In this document: piece after piece, positions 17,360 through 25,005 of the stretch
How the letters are laid out: each line of letters starts with the position of its first letter
How positions within the stretch are numbered: position 1 is the first letter of the stretch
NCBI RefSeq assembly: GCF_036311905.1
Contig: NZ_JAZDCH010000004.1
Location: 62,001 to 126,000, forward strand
DNA: 64,000 bases
Source: Brachybacterium sp036311905
Lineage (GTDB): Bacteria; Actinomycetota; Actinomycetes; Actinomycetales; Dermabacteraceae
Reading direction: 5' to 3'
The notes under the pieces: generated by a model
The model's input: the letters and a program-made list of their open reading frames with translations, nothing else
The model's database searches: none
What the model was told of the DNA's origin: nothing
Position numbers and translations under genes: made by a program

Positions 17360-18628
17360 ATGGACGCTGAGACCCTCGTGACCGACGCCGCCCGTGCTGC
17401 GAAGCGCGCCCAGCCGCAGCTCGCGCGCCTGTACCGGGACCGCAAGGACACGGTCCTGCTCGCCATGGCGGACGCCCTGGTCGCCCGCGCGGACGAGATC
17501 ACCGCCGCCAACGCGCTGGACCTCGCGGCCGCCGACGCCTCCGGGATGGCCGCGGGCCTGCGGGACCGCCTCGCCCTGGATCCGCAGCGGGTGGCGAGCA
17601 TCGCCCAGCAGCTGCGCGACGCCGCCGCCCTGCCCGATCCGGTCGGGGAGGTGATCCGGGGCTCCGTGCTCGCCAACGGGCTCGAGCTGCGCGAGGTGCG
17701 GGTCCCGCTCGGCGTGGTCGGCATGGTCTATGAGGCCCGGCCCAATGTCACCGTCGACGCCGCGGGCCTCGCCCTGAAGTCCGGCAATGCCGTCGTGCTC
17801 CGCGGCGGCTCCGCCGCCCTCCACTCCAACACGGCGCTGATCGCCGTGCTGCGCTCGGTGCTCGCCGAGCACGGCCTGCCGGAGGACCTGGTCGTCGGGA
17901 TCGACGAGCACGGCCGCGAGGGGGTGGACGTGCTGATGCGCGCCCGCGGCCTGGTGGACGTGCTGATCCCGCGCGGCGGGGCGGGCCTGATCCGTCGCGT
18001 CGTCGAGAACTCCCTCGTGCCCGTCATCGAGACCGGCACCGGCAACACCCACGTGCTGGTCGACGCGAGCGCCGACCTGGACCAGGCGGAGGCGATCGTG
18101 CTGAACGCGAAGACGCAGCGGATCGGCGTGTGCAACGCGCTCGAGACCCTGCTGGTCCACCGCGGGATCGCCGAGCAGGCTCTGCCCCGCCTCGGCACCG
18201 CCCTCGTCGGCGCCGGCGTGACCCTGCACGCGGATCCCGCCGCCCGCGAGATCCTCGCCACGGCGGGCGTCGAGAGCACCGAGGCCGAGCCCGCGGACTG
18301 GGACACCGAGTACCTCGCCCTCGATCTCGCCGTCGCGGTGGTGGAGGATCTCGACGCGGCCCTCGAGCACATCCGCGAGCACTCCACCGGGCACACCGAG
18401 TCGATCCTGACCAGGGATCTCCCCAGCCAGCAGCGCTTCCTCGCCGAGGTCGACTCCGCCGTGGTGATGGCGAACGCCTCGACCCGCTTCGCCGACGGCG
18501 GGGAGTTCGGGTTCGGCGCCGAGATCGGCATCTCCACCCAGAAGCTCCACGCCCGCGGGCCGATGGGGTTGACGGAGCTCACGACCGGGAAGTGGATCGT
18601 CGTGGGACAGGGGCACGTGCGCCCGTGA
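17360..18628 (+). CDS. proA: Gamma-glutamyl phosphate reductase
   Basis: NADPH-dependent reduction of gamma-glutamyl phosphate to glutamate semialdehyde, second step of proline synthesis. The 422-residue aldehyde-dehydrogenase-fold protein shows GVVGMVYEARPNVTVDAAGL near 121, ALKSGNAVVLRGGSAA, IPRGGAGLIRRVVENS, the catalytic-Cys region QRIGVCNALETLL near 255, and STRFADGGEFGFGAEIGIST near 374. All core motifs are intact. ATG 17360 gives a standard N-terminus. Confidence 0.97.
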   Translation: MDAETLVTDAARAAKRAQPQLARLYRDRKDTVLLAMADALVARADEITAANALDLAAADASGMAAGLRDRLALDPQRVASIAQQLRDAAALPDPVGEVIRGSVLANGLELREVRVPLGVVGMVYEARPNVTVDAAGLALKSGNAVVLRGGSAALHSNTALIAVLRSVLAEHGLPEDLVVGIDEHGREGVDVLMRARGLVDVLIPRGGAGLIRRVVENSLVPVIETGTGNTHVLVDASADLDQAEAIVLNAKTQRIGVCNALETLLVHRGIAEQALPRLGTALVGAGVTLHADPAAREILATAGVESTEAEPADWDTEYLALDLAVAVVEDLDAALEHIREHSTGHTESILTRDLPSQQRFLAEVDSAVVMANASTRFADGGEFGFGAEIGISTQKLHARGPMGLTELTTGKWIVVGQGHVRP

Positions 18629-18683
18629 GGCCTGGCGGTTGTGGGATGATGGCCCGGTCCACCATGGAAAGGCCCCGTTCACA

Positions 18684-18869
18684 ATGATCGACCAGCTCCT
18701 GATCCTCGCCGAAGCCGGCTCGCACTCCGCCGAGGGCGGTCTTCCCCCGGCCGTGATCGGCCTGGGCATGTTCGTCTCCCTGATGATCCTGCTCGGCGTG
18801 ACCCTGCTGACCGGCGGTCTCAACCAGCGCAAGCGGTCCGGGGAGAACGACCACTCCGGCGATCACTGA
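18684..18869 (+). CDS. Small single-pass membrane protein, unknown function
   Basis: A 61-residue protein starting MIDQLLILAEAGSHSAEGG with one strong hydrophobic segment (about 22-45, AVIGLGMFVSLMILLGVTLL) and a polar, charged tail. GGAAAGG upstream at good spacing supports the ATG at 18684. It lies between proA and nadD, with its stop 4 bp before the nadD start, so co-transcription with nadD is likely. Similar short membrane proteins are often found upstream of nadD in actinobacteria; I know of no assigned function. Confidence 0.72.
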   Translation: MIDQLLILAEAGSHSAEGGLPPAVIGLGMFVSLMILLGVTLLTGGLNQRKRSGENDHSGDH

Positions 18870-18873
18870 GCGC

Positions 18874-19497
18874 GTGGAGCTGCAGCGCCGACGCATCGGC
18901 GTGATGGGTGGGACCTTCGATCCGATCCATCACGGGCACCTGGTCGCGGCCAGCGAGGTGCAGAGCGTCTTCGGCCTCGACGAGGTGGTCTTCGTCCCCA
19001 CCGGTCGTCCCTGGCAGAAGGCGGATCGGGAGATCTCCGATCCCGAGCACCGCTACCTGATGACCGTCGTCGCGACGGCCGCGAACCCCGTGTTCACGGT
19101 CTCCCGCGTCGACATCGACCGGCCCGGCTCCACGTACACCATCGATACCCTGCACGACCTGCGCCGCCAGCATCCCGACGCGGACCTCTTCTTCATCACC
19201 GGCGCCGACGCGCTGCAGTCCATCCTCACCTGGAAGGACTCCGAGGAGATCTTCTCCCTCGCGCATTTCGTCGGCGTGACCCGACCCGGCCACGAGCTGG
19301 ACACCGAGGGGCTCCCGGCCGACGGGGTGACCCTCATCGAGGTGCCGGCGATGGCGATCAGCTCGACCGCATGCCGCGAGCGGGTCGCCGCCGGTGCGCC
19401 CGTCTGGTACCTCGTGCCCGACGGGGTGGTGCAGTACATCAACAAGTACGCCCTCTACACAGGAGGTGACCGCGATGACCGAGTCGGAGACGACTGA
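18874..19497 (+). CDS. nadD: Nicotinate-nucleotide adenylyltransferase
   Basis: Adenylates nicotinate mononucleotide to deamido-NAD in NAD synthesis. The 207-residue nucleotidyltransferase carries GGTFDPIHHGHL (HxGH) near residue 12, PTGRPWQK, and ISSTACRERVAAG (ISSTxxR) near 167. The GTG at 18874 puts the catalytic motif at the usual distance; the GTG at 18901 is an alternative. The 3' end overlaps the next gene by 23 bp. Confidence 0.95.
   Translation: MELQRRRIGVMGGTFDPIHHGHLVAASEVQSVFGLDEVVFVPTGRPWQKADREISDPEHRYLMTVVATAANPVFTVSRVDIDRPGSTYTIDTLHDLRRQHPDADLFFITGADALQSILTWKDSEEIFSLAHFVGVTRPGHELDTEGLPADGVTLIEVPAMAISSTACRERVAAGAPVWYLVPDGVVQYINKYALYTGGDRDDRVGDD
19461..19469 (+). promoter_or_regulatory. 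Near-perfect Shine-Dalgarno fixing a start inside nadD
   Basis: AGGAGGTGA at 19461-19469 is fully complementary to the anti-Shine-Dalgarno. It lies inside the nadD coding region 5 bp before the ATG at 19475, so it sets the start of the next gene even though that start overlaps nadD by 23 bp. Confidence 0.8.
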
Positions 19498-20074
19498 GAG
19501 CGCACCGCGCCACGGCCGGCGCGCCCGCGCGCTGCCGCCCGAGGAGATCACCGGCCCCGTCGCTGTGACGGCCGCCCCGGGGATCCGGGGAGCGGTCGCC
19601 GCGCCGACGGCCGACGCCCCCGTGCCGACCCTGCGCAAGTTCGGCCGCCGCGCCCGCATCATCGAGCTGAGCGAGGCGCCCGAGTCCGTGCCGAGCGCGC
19701 CCGTCGAGGGGTCCGCGGCGGATGACTCCGCGTCGGGACAGACGGCGGGTGCTGAATCCACGACCGCGACCGTCGTCATCGACCGCGACAAGGACGGCGT
19801 GGAGCTCGGCGAGCTCTCCGTCTCCGAGGCGCCCGATCCGCGCCCCGCGCCCCGCTTCGAGGGGCAGGTGCTGCACCGCCCCGAGCGCTCGGGCGGTCGC
19901 CCGCTGCTGTGGCTGGTGTGGATCCTCATCGCCGCGGCCCTGGTGGCTCTCGTGGTCCTGCTGCTGACCGGCATCATCGGCCCCGCCCAGGCGCAGGCCC
20001 TCGCCGGGCTGCTGCCCGTGCACCCGATCGACCCGTCCCTCGTCCCGCCCCTCCTGGAGGAAGCATCCGCGTGA
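19475..20074 (+). CDS. Low-complexity protein with one C-terminal TM segment
   Basis: Unrecognised 199-residue protein between nadD and rsfS. The first 145 or so residues are polar and low-complexity (HGRRARALPPEE, VPTLRKFGRRARIIELSEAP), followed by one membrane segment at about 148-170 (LLWLVWILIAAALVALVVLL) and a short tail. Topology would leave the N-terminal part in the cytoplasm. A gene in this position, often LytR-like or hypothetical, is common in actinobacterial nadD-rsfS operons; here there is no LytR domain. Its stop overlaps the rsfS GTG by 4 bp. Confidence 0.7.
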   Translation: MTESETTESAPRHGRRARALPPEEITGPVAVTAAPGIRGAVAAPTADAPVPTLRKFGRRARIIELSEAPESVPSAPVEGSAADDSASGQTAGAESTTATVVIDRDKDGVELGELSVSEAPDPRPAPRFEGQVLHRPERSGGRPLLWLVWILIAAALVALVVLLLTGIIGPAQAQALAGLLPVHPIDPSLVPPLLEEASA

Positions 20075-20448
20075 GCGCCCCCGAAGAGTCCCTCGATCTC
20101 GCCCGCGTGGCCGGCCAGGCCGCCGCCGACAAGCTCGCGGCGGAGGTGATCGGCCTCGACGTCTCCGAGCAGGTCGTGATCACCGACGTCTTCCTGGTGT
20201 GCAGCGGCGACTCCGAGCGGCAGGTCTCCGCGATCGTCGACGGCGTCGAGGAGGAGCTGCTGAAGCAGCGCCGCCGCAAGCCCCTGCGCCGCGAGGGGGA
20301 GCGCGACGCCCGCTGGGTGCTGCTCGACTACGGCGACATCGTCGTGCACGTCCAGCACGCGGAGGACCGCGCCTTCTACGCTCTCGAGCGGCTGTGGCGC
20401 GACGCCCCCGTGATCGATCTGCAGATCGACGCGGACCGCGGGGAATGA
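20071..20448 (+). CDS. rsfS: Ribosomal silencing factor RsfS
   Basis: Binds L14 and prevents 30S-50S joining in starvation. The 125-residue protein matches the RsfS/Iojap family: AAADKLAAEVIGLDVSEQ, VFLVCSGDSERQVSAIVDGV and the C-terminal DARWVLLDYGDIVVHVQH, all in canonical order. It starts at GTG 20071, overlapping the previous stop, with GGAGG at about 20055. The stop overlaps the ATG of the next gene. Conserved nadD-rsfS-phosphatase order. Confidence 0.95.
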   Translation: MSAPEESLDLARVAGQAAADKLAAEVIGLDVSEQVVITDVFLVCSGDSERQVSAIVDGVEEELLKQRRRKPLRREGERDARWVLLDYGDIVVHVQHAEDRAFYALERLWRDAPVIDLQIDADRGE

Positions 20449-21080
20449 GCTCCGCCGCCCCGACGCGGCTGGTGCTGGTGCGGCACGGCCAGACGGACTA
20501 CAACCGCGACGGCCGCCTGCAGGGGCAGGTCGACATCCCCCTGAACGAGACCGGTCGCACGCAGGCACGGGCGGTCGCACGCGCCGTCGCCCAGAACCCG
20601 CCCGATCTGATCCTCGCGTCCCCGCTCGGCCGCGCGCTCGAGACGGCGCGGACCATCGGCGAGGCGTGCGGACTCCCGGTGAGCACCGACCAGGCGCTCG
20701 TCGAGCGCGGCTTCGGACATTGGGAGGGCCTGCACAGCGATGCGATCCGCGCCCGCTGGCCGCAGCAGCTCGCCGACCACCGCGAGCATCGCCGGGTCGA
20801 CGGGCTCGGTATCGAGAGCCGCGAGGGGGTCGCCGAGCGCTTCGCGGCGAGCTGCCTACGGCACGTGGGGGAGAACCCCGGGCGGACCGTCCTGATCGTC
20901 GCGCACGGCGCCGCGATCACCCTCGGCATCACCGAGCTGCTCGGCCTGCACACCTCCGAGTTCCGCGGCCTCGCCGGCCTCGAGAACTGTCACCGCTCGG
21001 TGCTCGAGCCGCTCTCCGCGGACCCCGAGGGGCGGCGGATGAGGTTGCTGTCACACAACCTCAGTCCCGATTTCACCTGA
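20445..21080 (+). CDS. Histidine phosphatase family (phosphoglycerate-mutase-like)
   Basis: Phosphoesterase of 211 residues with catalytic phosphohistidine motif VLVRHGQTDYN near residue 11, a second conserved Arg in ASPLGRALETA, and a downstream HGAAITLGI motif carrying the second catalytic His. The gene order nadD-rsfS-this protein is conserved in actinobacteria, where some members are glucosyl-3-phosphoglycerate or other small-molecule phosphatases; the true substrate is not visible. Starts with ATG overlapping the rsfS stop. Confidence 0.88.
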   Translation: MSSAAPTRLVLVRHGQTDYNRDGRLQGQVDIPLNETGRTQARAVARAVAQNPPDLILASPLGRALETARTIGEACGLPVSTDQALVERGFGHWEGLHSDAIRARWPQQLADHREHRRVDGLGIESREGVAERFAASCLRHVGENPGRTVLIVAHGAAITLGITELLGLHTSEFRGLAGLENCHRSVLEPLSADPEGRRMRLLSHNLSPDFT

Positions 21081-21100
21081 GTCCAGGGACGATGTAATAT
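21072..21100 (+). promoter_or_regulatory. Predicted promoter of tRNA-Ala
   Basis: TTCACC at 21072-21077 and TAATAT at 21095-21100 with a 17-bp spacer form a good housekeeping-type promoter about 45 bp upstream of the tRNA 5' end. The -35 box overlaps the last codons of the phosphatase gene. Confidence 0.6.
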
Positions 21101-21150
21101 CGACGAGTCGCCTCGAGGGGCGGCACCGACGTGGTGCGAGAGCACCGCAC

Positions 21151-21223
21151 GGGGCTATGGCGCAGTTGGTAGCGCGCTTCCATGGCATGGAAGAGGTCAG
21201 GGGTTCGAATCCCCTTAGCTCCA
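21151..21223 (+). tRNA. tRNA-Ala (anticodon GGC)
   Basis: 73-nt tRNA. The acceptor stem GGGGCTA (21151-21157) pairs with TAGCTCC (21216-21222), allowing one G-U, with discriminator A at 21223. The anticodon loop ATGGCAT is closed by CTTCC/GGAAG, giving anticodon GGC. The T arm contains GGTTCGAATCC. The 3' CCA is not encoded (ACG follows). A serine-recombinase remnant begins 50 bp downstream, so this tRNA end is a plausible integration site. Confidence 0.96.
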
Positions 21224-21246
21224 CGTAAGATGAGAAAATCGAAACT

Positions 21247-21277
21247 TGCCCCGCCTGATGGCGGGGCAGTTTTGTTT
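21247..21277 (+). terminator. Intrinsic terminator after tRNA-Ala
   Basis: Perfect 9-bp stem TGCCCCGCC (21247-21255) / GGCGGGGCA (21260-21268), loop TGAT, followed by GTTTTGTTT. It terminates the tRNA transcript. It also lies against the stop codon of the minus-strand recombinase remnant, though the T-tract favours the plus direction. Confidence 0.8.
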
Positions 21278-21875
21278 ATGCGGTGACGTCCGCCGGGGCG
21301 TCGATGTTGGTGTGGGCGAGGATGCTGGCGGTGGTCTGCTCGGGTGTGTAGGTGGCGTTCTCTTCGTCGTCGATGGTGATGCGGGTGAACAGGGCGCGGT
21401 TGAGGATGCGTCGTTCGGTTGGTTCGCACTTGTTGTAGAGGTCGTCGAGGTCGACGAGGAGGTCGGTGAGCTGGTCCAAGCCGGTTCGGGCGTCGGCGTA
21501 GGTGTCGGTGAGGTTGTCGAGCCGGGTGGTGATCTGGTCGAGGCTGGCGCGGATGCGGTCTTGTTCGCTTTTGAGGAGGTCGAGGGGGATCGCGTCGGCG
21601 TAGTGAGCTTGGACGAGTTTGAGGCGTTCGGCTTCGAGTTTGTCGCGTTGGACGGTCAGGAGCTTGCGTTCGTCCTCGCTGGATCCTTCGAGCTGGTCGA
21701 AGACGTCGTTGAGGACTTTCCGGACGTGCTCAGCTTGGGCTGGGCTGAGGGAGTTGCGCTGGTAGGTGCGTTCGATCTCGGCTTCGGCGCGTTCGGCGAG
21801 GATCGCGGAGCGGGTGCAGTTGGTGGTCTTGCGGCGTCGTCCGGAGCAGGTGAAGTACTCGTAGCGGTCCCCGGG
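21276..21875 (-). pseudogene. C-terminal fragment of a large serine recombinase
   Basis: About 200 codons stay open on the minus strand and end at TAA 21276-21278. They encode the C-terminal half of a large serine integrase: a zinc-ribbon stretch (YEYFTCSGRRRKTTNCTR then SAILAERAEAEIE), a long Glu/Leu-rich coiled-coil (QLEGSSEDERKLLTVQRDKL), and the typical end DLYNKCEPTERRILNRALF followed by TRITIDDEE. The catalytic resolvase domain and its nucleophilic Ser are missing, cut off by an IS3-family end near 21876. Family knowledge says such integrases move phages or integrative elements; beside a tRNA 3' end it is the scar of one. It cannot recombine as it stands. Confidence 0.8.
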
Positions 21876-21967
21876 GACTGCCGCACGATCAGGTGACAGT
21901 TGGGGTGTCAGGCCGCGAGGTCCACGGCGGGATTCATGATGGTCTCGTATTCGATGGGGGTCAACCG
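21876..21967 (-). mobile_element. 3' end remnant of an IS3-family element
   Basis: The minus strand reads RLTPIEYETIMNPAVDLAA and stops at TGA (21908-21910). This is the usual C-terminus of IS3-family OrfB transposases. It is followed by a tail (ACTGTCACCTGATCGTGC and GGCAGTCCC) resembling the right end of such elements. Upstream it is cut by the ISL3-family terminal repeat at 21968, so only about 90 bp survive. The exact border with the recombinase (near 21876) is inferred. Confidence 0.62.
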
Positions 21968-23412
21968 GGCTCTTCGCGGTTCGTGGTGAATGACCCTGCT
22001 GTGGCGGGTATTCACGCTACGGTTTTCGCGGCGCTGGTCAGCAGGATACGCATCCGGTGGTTCTCGGCGTTGCGGAAGCCACGGCCGATGCGTTTGATGT
22101 TCTTGATGCCGGTGTTCGCGGCCTCGACCCGGGCGGTGGTCGCGCCGGTGACGATGAGGACCTCGATCGCGTCCCACCAGGTCACGACGGTGTCGTAGAG
22201 CTTGGTCGCCTCGGGCATGTTCGCGATCTGGACGAAGTAGCCCATCCGCATCCGTTCGTTCCAGGCCTGGGCGAGGGTGTCGGTGGCCAGCAGGCGGCGG
22301 AGCTGCTCCTTGATGCCCCAGGCGGCGGAGAGCTCGTCGGTGGGGTCATCGGTGCGGAATACCCTCTCCAACCGCTCCCACGCCCTCGGGGTGAGGGTGT
22401 CAGCGCCGCGCAGCAGGAGCATCCGGTGCGCCCAGGCCGGGTCATCCTTCCGACCCCGGCGACCGTGATGGGTGCGGGCCAGGCGTTGCCGCACGGCGGT
22501 GACCATGTCGTTCCCGAGCTTGACGAGGTGGAACTTGTCGACCGAGACCGCAGCGCGGGGCAGGTAGGTCCGCAGTGCTTTGCGGAACGCGGCCGAGGGA
22601 TCGATCGCGACGATCTCGATCCGCTCCCGCCAGTCCTCAGAGCGCTGGGCAAGCCAGTCACCGACGGCGGTGGAGTCCCGGCCGTCGACGACGCCGAGGA
22701 CCTGTCCGGTGGTCAGGTCGACCAGGGTCGTCATCCATGGCTCGAACCGTCTCCAGGCACCTTCATCGGTGCGGAACCAGCGCACCGACCGGTAGCGGTG
22801 CTCATCGATGCCCAGGCGCGTCACTCGCACGTCCTCGGCGGCGGGGAGGACCACTGCGGCCGCCGCCAGCGCGGACTGGACCAGCCACCACGAGACGCCA
22901 TGGGCCCGGGCGACCTCGGAGGCAGCCCGGCCCGAGGTGAGCACCGCGGAGACGACCTGATCCCGCAGCCGGGTCGTCGAACGCGCACGGTAAGGGACCT
23001 GATCGGTGGCTTCCCAGAACGTGCGCCGGGCGCAGGCCGGCTCGAGGCAGAACCAGCGCCGCTTGGCCCACACCACCTCCACCGCCCCGGCCACGGGGAC
23101 GTCGCGCACCTTCTGGGACCGGCGGGAGTGGACCTTGGTCGCGAGCACCCCGCAGGACGGACAGCCCGGCGGCTCGATGGATTCGATCACCACTCGACGG
23201 CCTCCGTCGGGCAGGTCGATCGCGTCTGTGACGCGGTAATCGGGCAAGTTGAAGATCGTGCTCGCAGCATCACGCTGCGAACCAGTATTCTCGTGCACAG
23301 GCTCGTGGTCCTCTGAGGTGTGGATGTCTTGACAACACCCATCACAGCAGGACCACGGGCCGTTCTACGCCAGCGACGCGACGCTCTCCTTCACCACGAA
23401 CCTTGAAGAGCC
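21968..23412 (-). mobile_element. Complete ISL3-family insertion sequence (1445 bp)
   Basis: Terminal inverted repeats of 23 bp with 21 matches bound the element: GGCTCTTC, two mismatched bases, then GGTTCGTGGTGAA, starting at 21968 on the plus strand and at 23412 on the minus strand. It encodes one intact transposase. ISL3 elements usually make 8-bp target duplications, but the flanks GTCAACCG (left) and TGATAGCC (right) differ. The left neighbour is an IS3 end and the right neighbour an IS30-type fragment, so the junctions look rearranged after insertion. Confidence 0.85.
22012..23298 (-). CDS. ISL3-family transposase
   Basis: 428 residues, full length for the family. The N-terminal zinc-finger region has PGCPSCGVLATKVHSRR and RRWFCLEPACARRTF (about 48-100), then an HTH (SGRAASEVARAHGVSWWLVQ). 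The DDE domain follows, with LGIDEHRYRSVRWFR near 163, IVAIDPSAAFRKAL near 229 with VDKFHLVKL, and a late RVEAANTGIKNIKRIGRGFRN carrying the conserved Glu. There are no frameshifts or stops, so the enzyme may be active. The start is taken as GTG 23298. Confidence 0.93.
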   Translation of the reverse strand: MHENTGSQRDAASTIFNLPDYRVTDAIDLPDGGRRVVIESIEPPGCPSCGVLATKVHSRRSQKVRDVPVAGAVEVVWAKRRWFCLEPACARRTFWEATDQVPYRARSTTRLRDQVVSAVLTSGRAASEVARAHGVSWWLVQSALAAAAVVLPAAEDVRVTRLGIDEHRYRSVRWFRTDEGAWRRFEPWMTTLVDLTTGQVLGVVDGRDSTAVGDWLAQRSEDWRERIEIVAIDPSAAFRKALRTYLPRAAVSVDKFHLVKLGNDMVTAVRQRLARTHHGRRGRKDDPAWAHRMLLLRGADTLTPRAWERLERVFRTDDPTDELSAAWGIKEQLRRLLATDTLAQAWNERMRMGYFVQIANMPEATKLYDTVVTWWDAIEVLIVTGATTARVEAANTGIKNIKRIGRGFRNAENHRMRILLTSAAKTVA

Positions 23413-23570
23413 TGATAGCCGCGCGTCTTCGTCGAGTTCGGTCGAAGCTCTCTGGAGACCACCGAAGGGCATCTACCCAGGTGAGACGCGATCTTCCGGA
23501 CTCCCCACCCGGCCTTCGATCCCGTCGAGATCTCCATCCGCTCCGTGAACGTGAGTCGCCGCCGCACCAT
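23413..23570 (-). pseudogene. N-terminal fragment of an IS30-family transposase
   Basis: Starting at ATG 23570 the minus strand encodes MVRRRLTFTERMEISTGSKA, then GWGVRKIASHLGRCPSVVSR and ELRPNSTKTRGYQA. This is the HTH_38 N-terminal domain of IS30-type transposases, with the classic 'SVVSREL' recognition helix. The frame stops abruptly at the ISL3 terminal repeat (23412); nothing of the DDE domain remains. No terminal repeat of this element was found on the upstream side. Confidence 0.65.
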
Positions 23571-23711
23571 CCCAGGCCTCCTCGCCTCGAGCCCCCACGG
23601 ACCGGGAGTGTTGCTACGACGCTATGACACCACCAACCGACAGTCATCTCTTGCCGATTTACATTCAGCCGACGACCTGAATGAAGCCAGCAGCCGAATG
23701 CACTCGACGGT

Positions 23712-24854
23712 CTACGTCGAAGTCGTGGTCTGGTCCAGGTCTCGGCGTCCCTTGCGGAGCCCGATTTCGTAGGCTGTAAAGGAAATGAGCGTCAGTGCGA
23801 TTAACGGCAGCACGAACCATGCCATGGCTACGGTGAATCCCTCCAGTGCATCGTGCGCTGTGGCAGCCAGAACGAGGTATCCGGTGTAGGCGGCGTACAA
23901 AACCACGAACAAGCCGCCCTCCCAACGCGCCACCGCGAAGCCCGTGAACGCGATCGGCAGCAGTACCACTGCGGCCGCCAGCATTACTGGGATATCGAAG
24001 GCCACTGCGGCGCCGGATACGGGAATGCCCTCAAGAGAGATGAGCGCGGGTAGTCCTAGCACTACCCCTATGTTGAAGATATTGCTGCCGACCACGTTGC
24101 CCACCGCTAGGTCCCGTTCACCGCGACGCACGGCAATGATGGACGTCGCCAGCTCGGGCAGCGATGTCCCGACAGCCACAACGGTCAGTCCGACCACGAG
24201 GCTGCTTACGCCCAACGTGGTGGCTATGTTCACTGCTCCTTCCACGAGCAGCGTGGCACCGGCGACCAGCAACGCGACCCCCAGCAGCACGAAGAAGAGC
24301 GACCTGCCGACCGAGGCGCCTAGCGCAGCCCCTTCCTCGTCGGCTGGATCGACGGTTGCCGAATCTCCTGTCCCTTCCCGGGTATTCACCGCGGTCTTGG
24401 CGTCCCGCCGACTAATCACCACGGTCATTTTTGTATGGACCACCACACCGAAAAATAGTATCAGCCCGTCCACCGCACTGATCCTCCCATCCAGGGACAC
24501 AAGGAGCAGTAGAACTGACAAGACGACCATCAGGGGCAGGTCAAAGCGGACCAGCCTCCGCTTTACAGCGAGGGGAACGACCAGCGCGGACAGTCCCAGG
24601 ATGAGCAGGACATTAACGATGTTGCTGCCAACCACATTGCCCACGGCAAGCCCCGGTTCATCACGCAGTACAGCACCGACGCTCACTGCGAACTCGGGTG
24701 CCGACGTCGCCGCTGACACTACGGTGAGACCGATCACCAATGACGAAATCCCGAAACGTCCGGCCAGTGCTGACGCCCCACGCACCAAAAATTCCCCACC
24801 CAAGACCAGCAGCACCAGTCCGATCACGACCCGTCCAATATCAAGCACATCCAT
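23712..24854 (-). CDS. CaCA-family Ca2+(K+)/Na+ antiporter, YrbG type
   Basis: Membrane antiporter of 380 residues with ten or eleven hydrophobic segments and the two inverted alpha repeats of the cation/Ca2+ exchanger family: GNVVGSNIVNVLLILGLSAL near 68 and GNVVGSNIFNIGVVLGLPAL near 250, each preceded by the acidic xxAPEFAxS / SLPELATS motif. The central loop (RREDAKT to EEEGAALG region) is hydrophilic. ATG 24854 gives the usual short lead; GTG 24875 is possible. Composition is clearly less GC-rich than the neighbours (many A/T-ending codons), and it sits between IS fragments, so it is probably acquired cargo. Confidence 0.87.
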   Translation of the reverse strand: MDVLDIGRVVIGLVLLVLGGEFLVRGASALAGRFGISSLVIGLTVVSAATSAPEFAVSVGAVLRDEPGLAVGNVVGSNIVNVLLILGLSALVVPLAVKRRLVRFDLPLMVVLSVLLLLVSLDGRISAVDGLILFFGVVVHTKMTVVISRRDAKTAVNTREGTGDSATVDPADEEGAALGASVGRSLFFVLLGVALLVAGATLLVEGAVNIATTLGVSSLVVGLTVVAVGTSLPELATSIIAVRRGERDLAVGNVVGSNIFNIGVVLGLPALISLEGIPVSGAAVAFDIPVMLAAAVVLLPIAFTGFAVARWEGGLFVVLYAAYTGYLVLAATAHDALEGFTVAMAWFVLPLIALTLISFTAYEIGLRKGRRDLDQTTTST

Positions 24855-25005
24855 GAGTAGGAGTGTACGGCCCACAGTTCAGGCCCTGCCACGAGCACCC
24901 GCTGACCTCGAGATTTCACTGGGGTGTGGTCTCGACGGGTGGGCGTAATAGAGAAAGGTGCTCCTGGCCTGGGATGATACGGGGTGTCGAGTCTCGTAAT
25001 CCGGC

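Noticed and set aside
15569..18628. proB and proA as one operon
   Set aside because: The minus-strand dedA gene lies between them and proA has its own divergent gap, so they are not co-transcribed.
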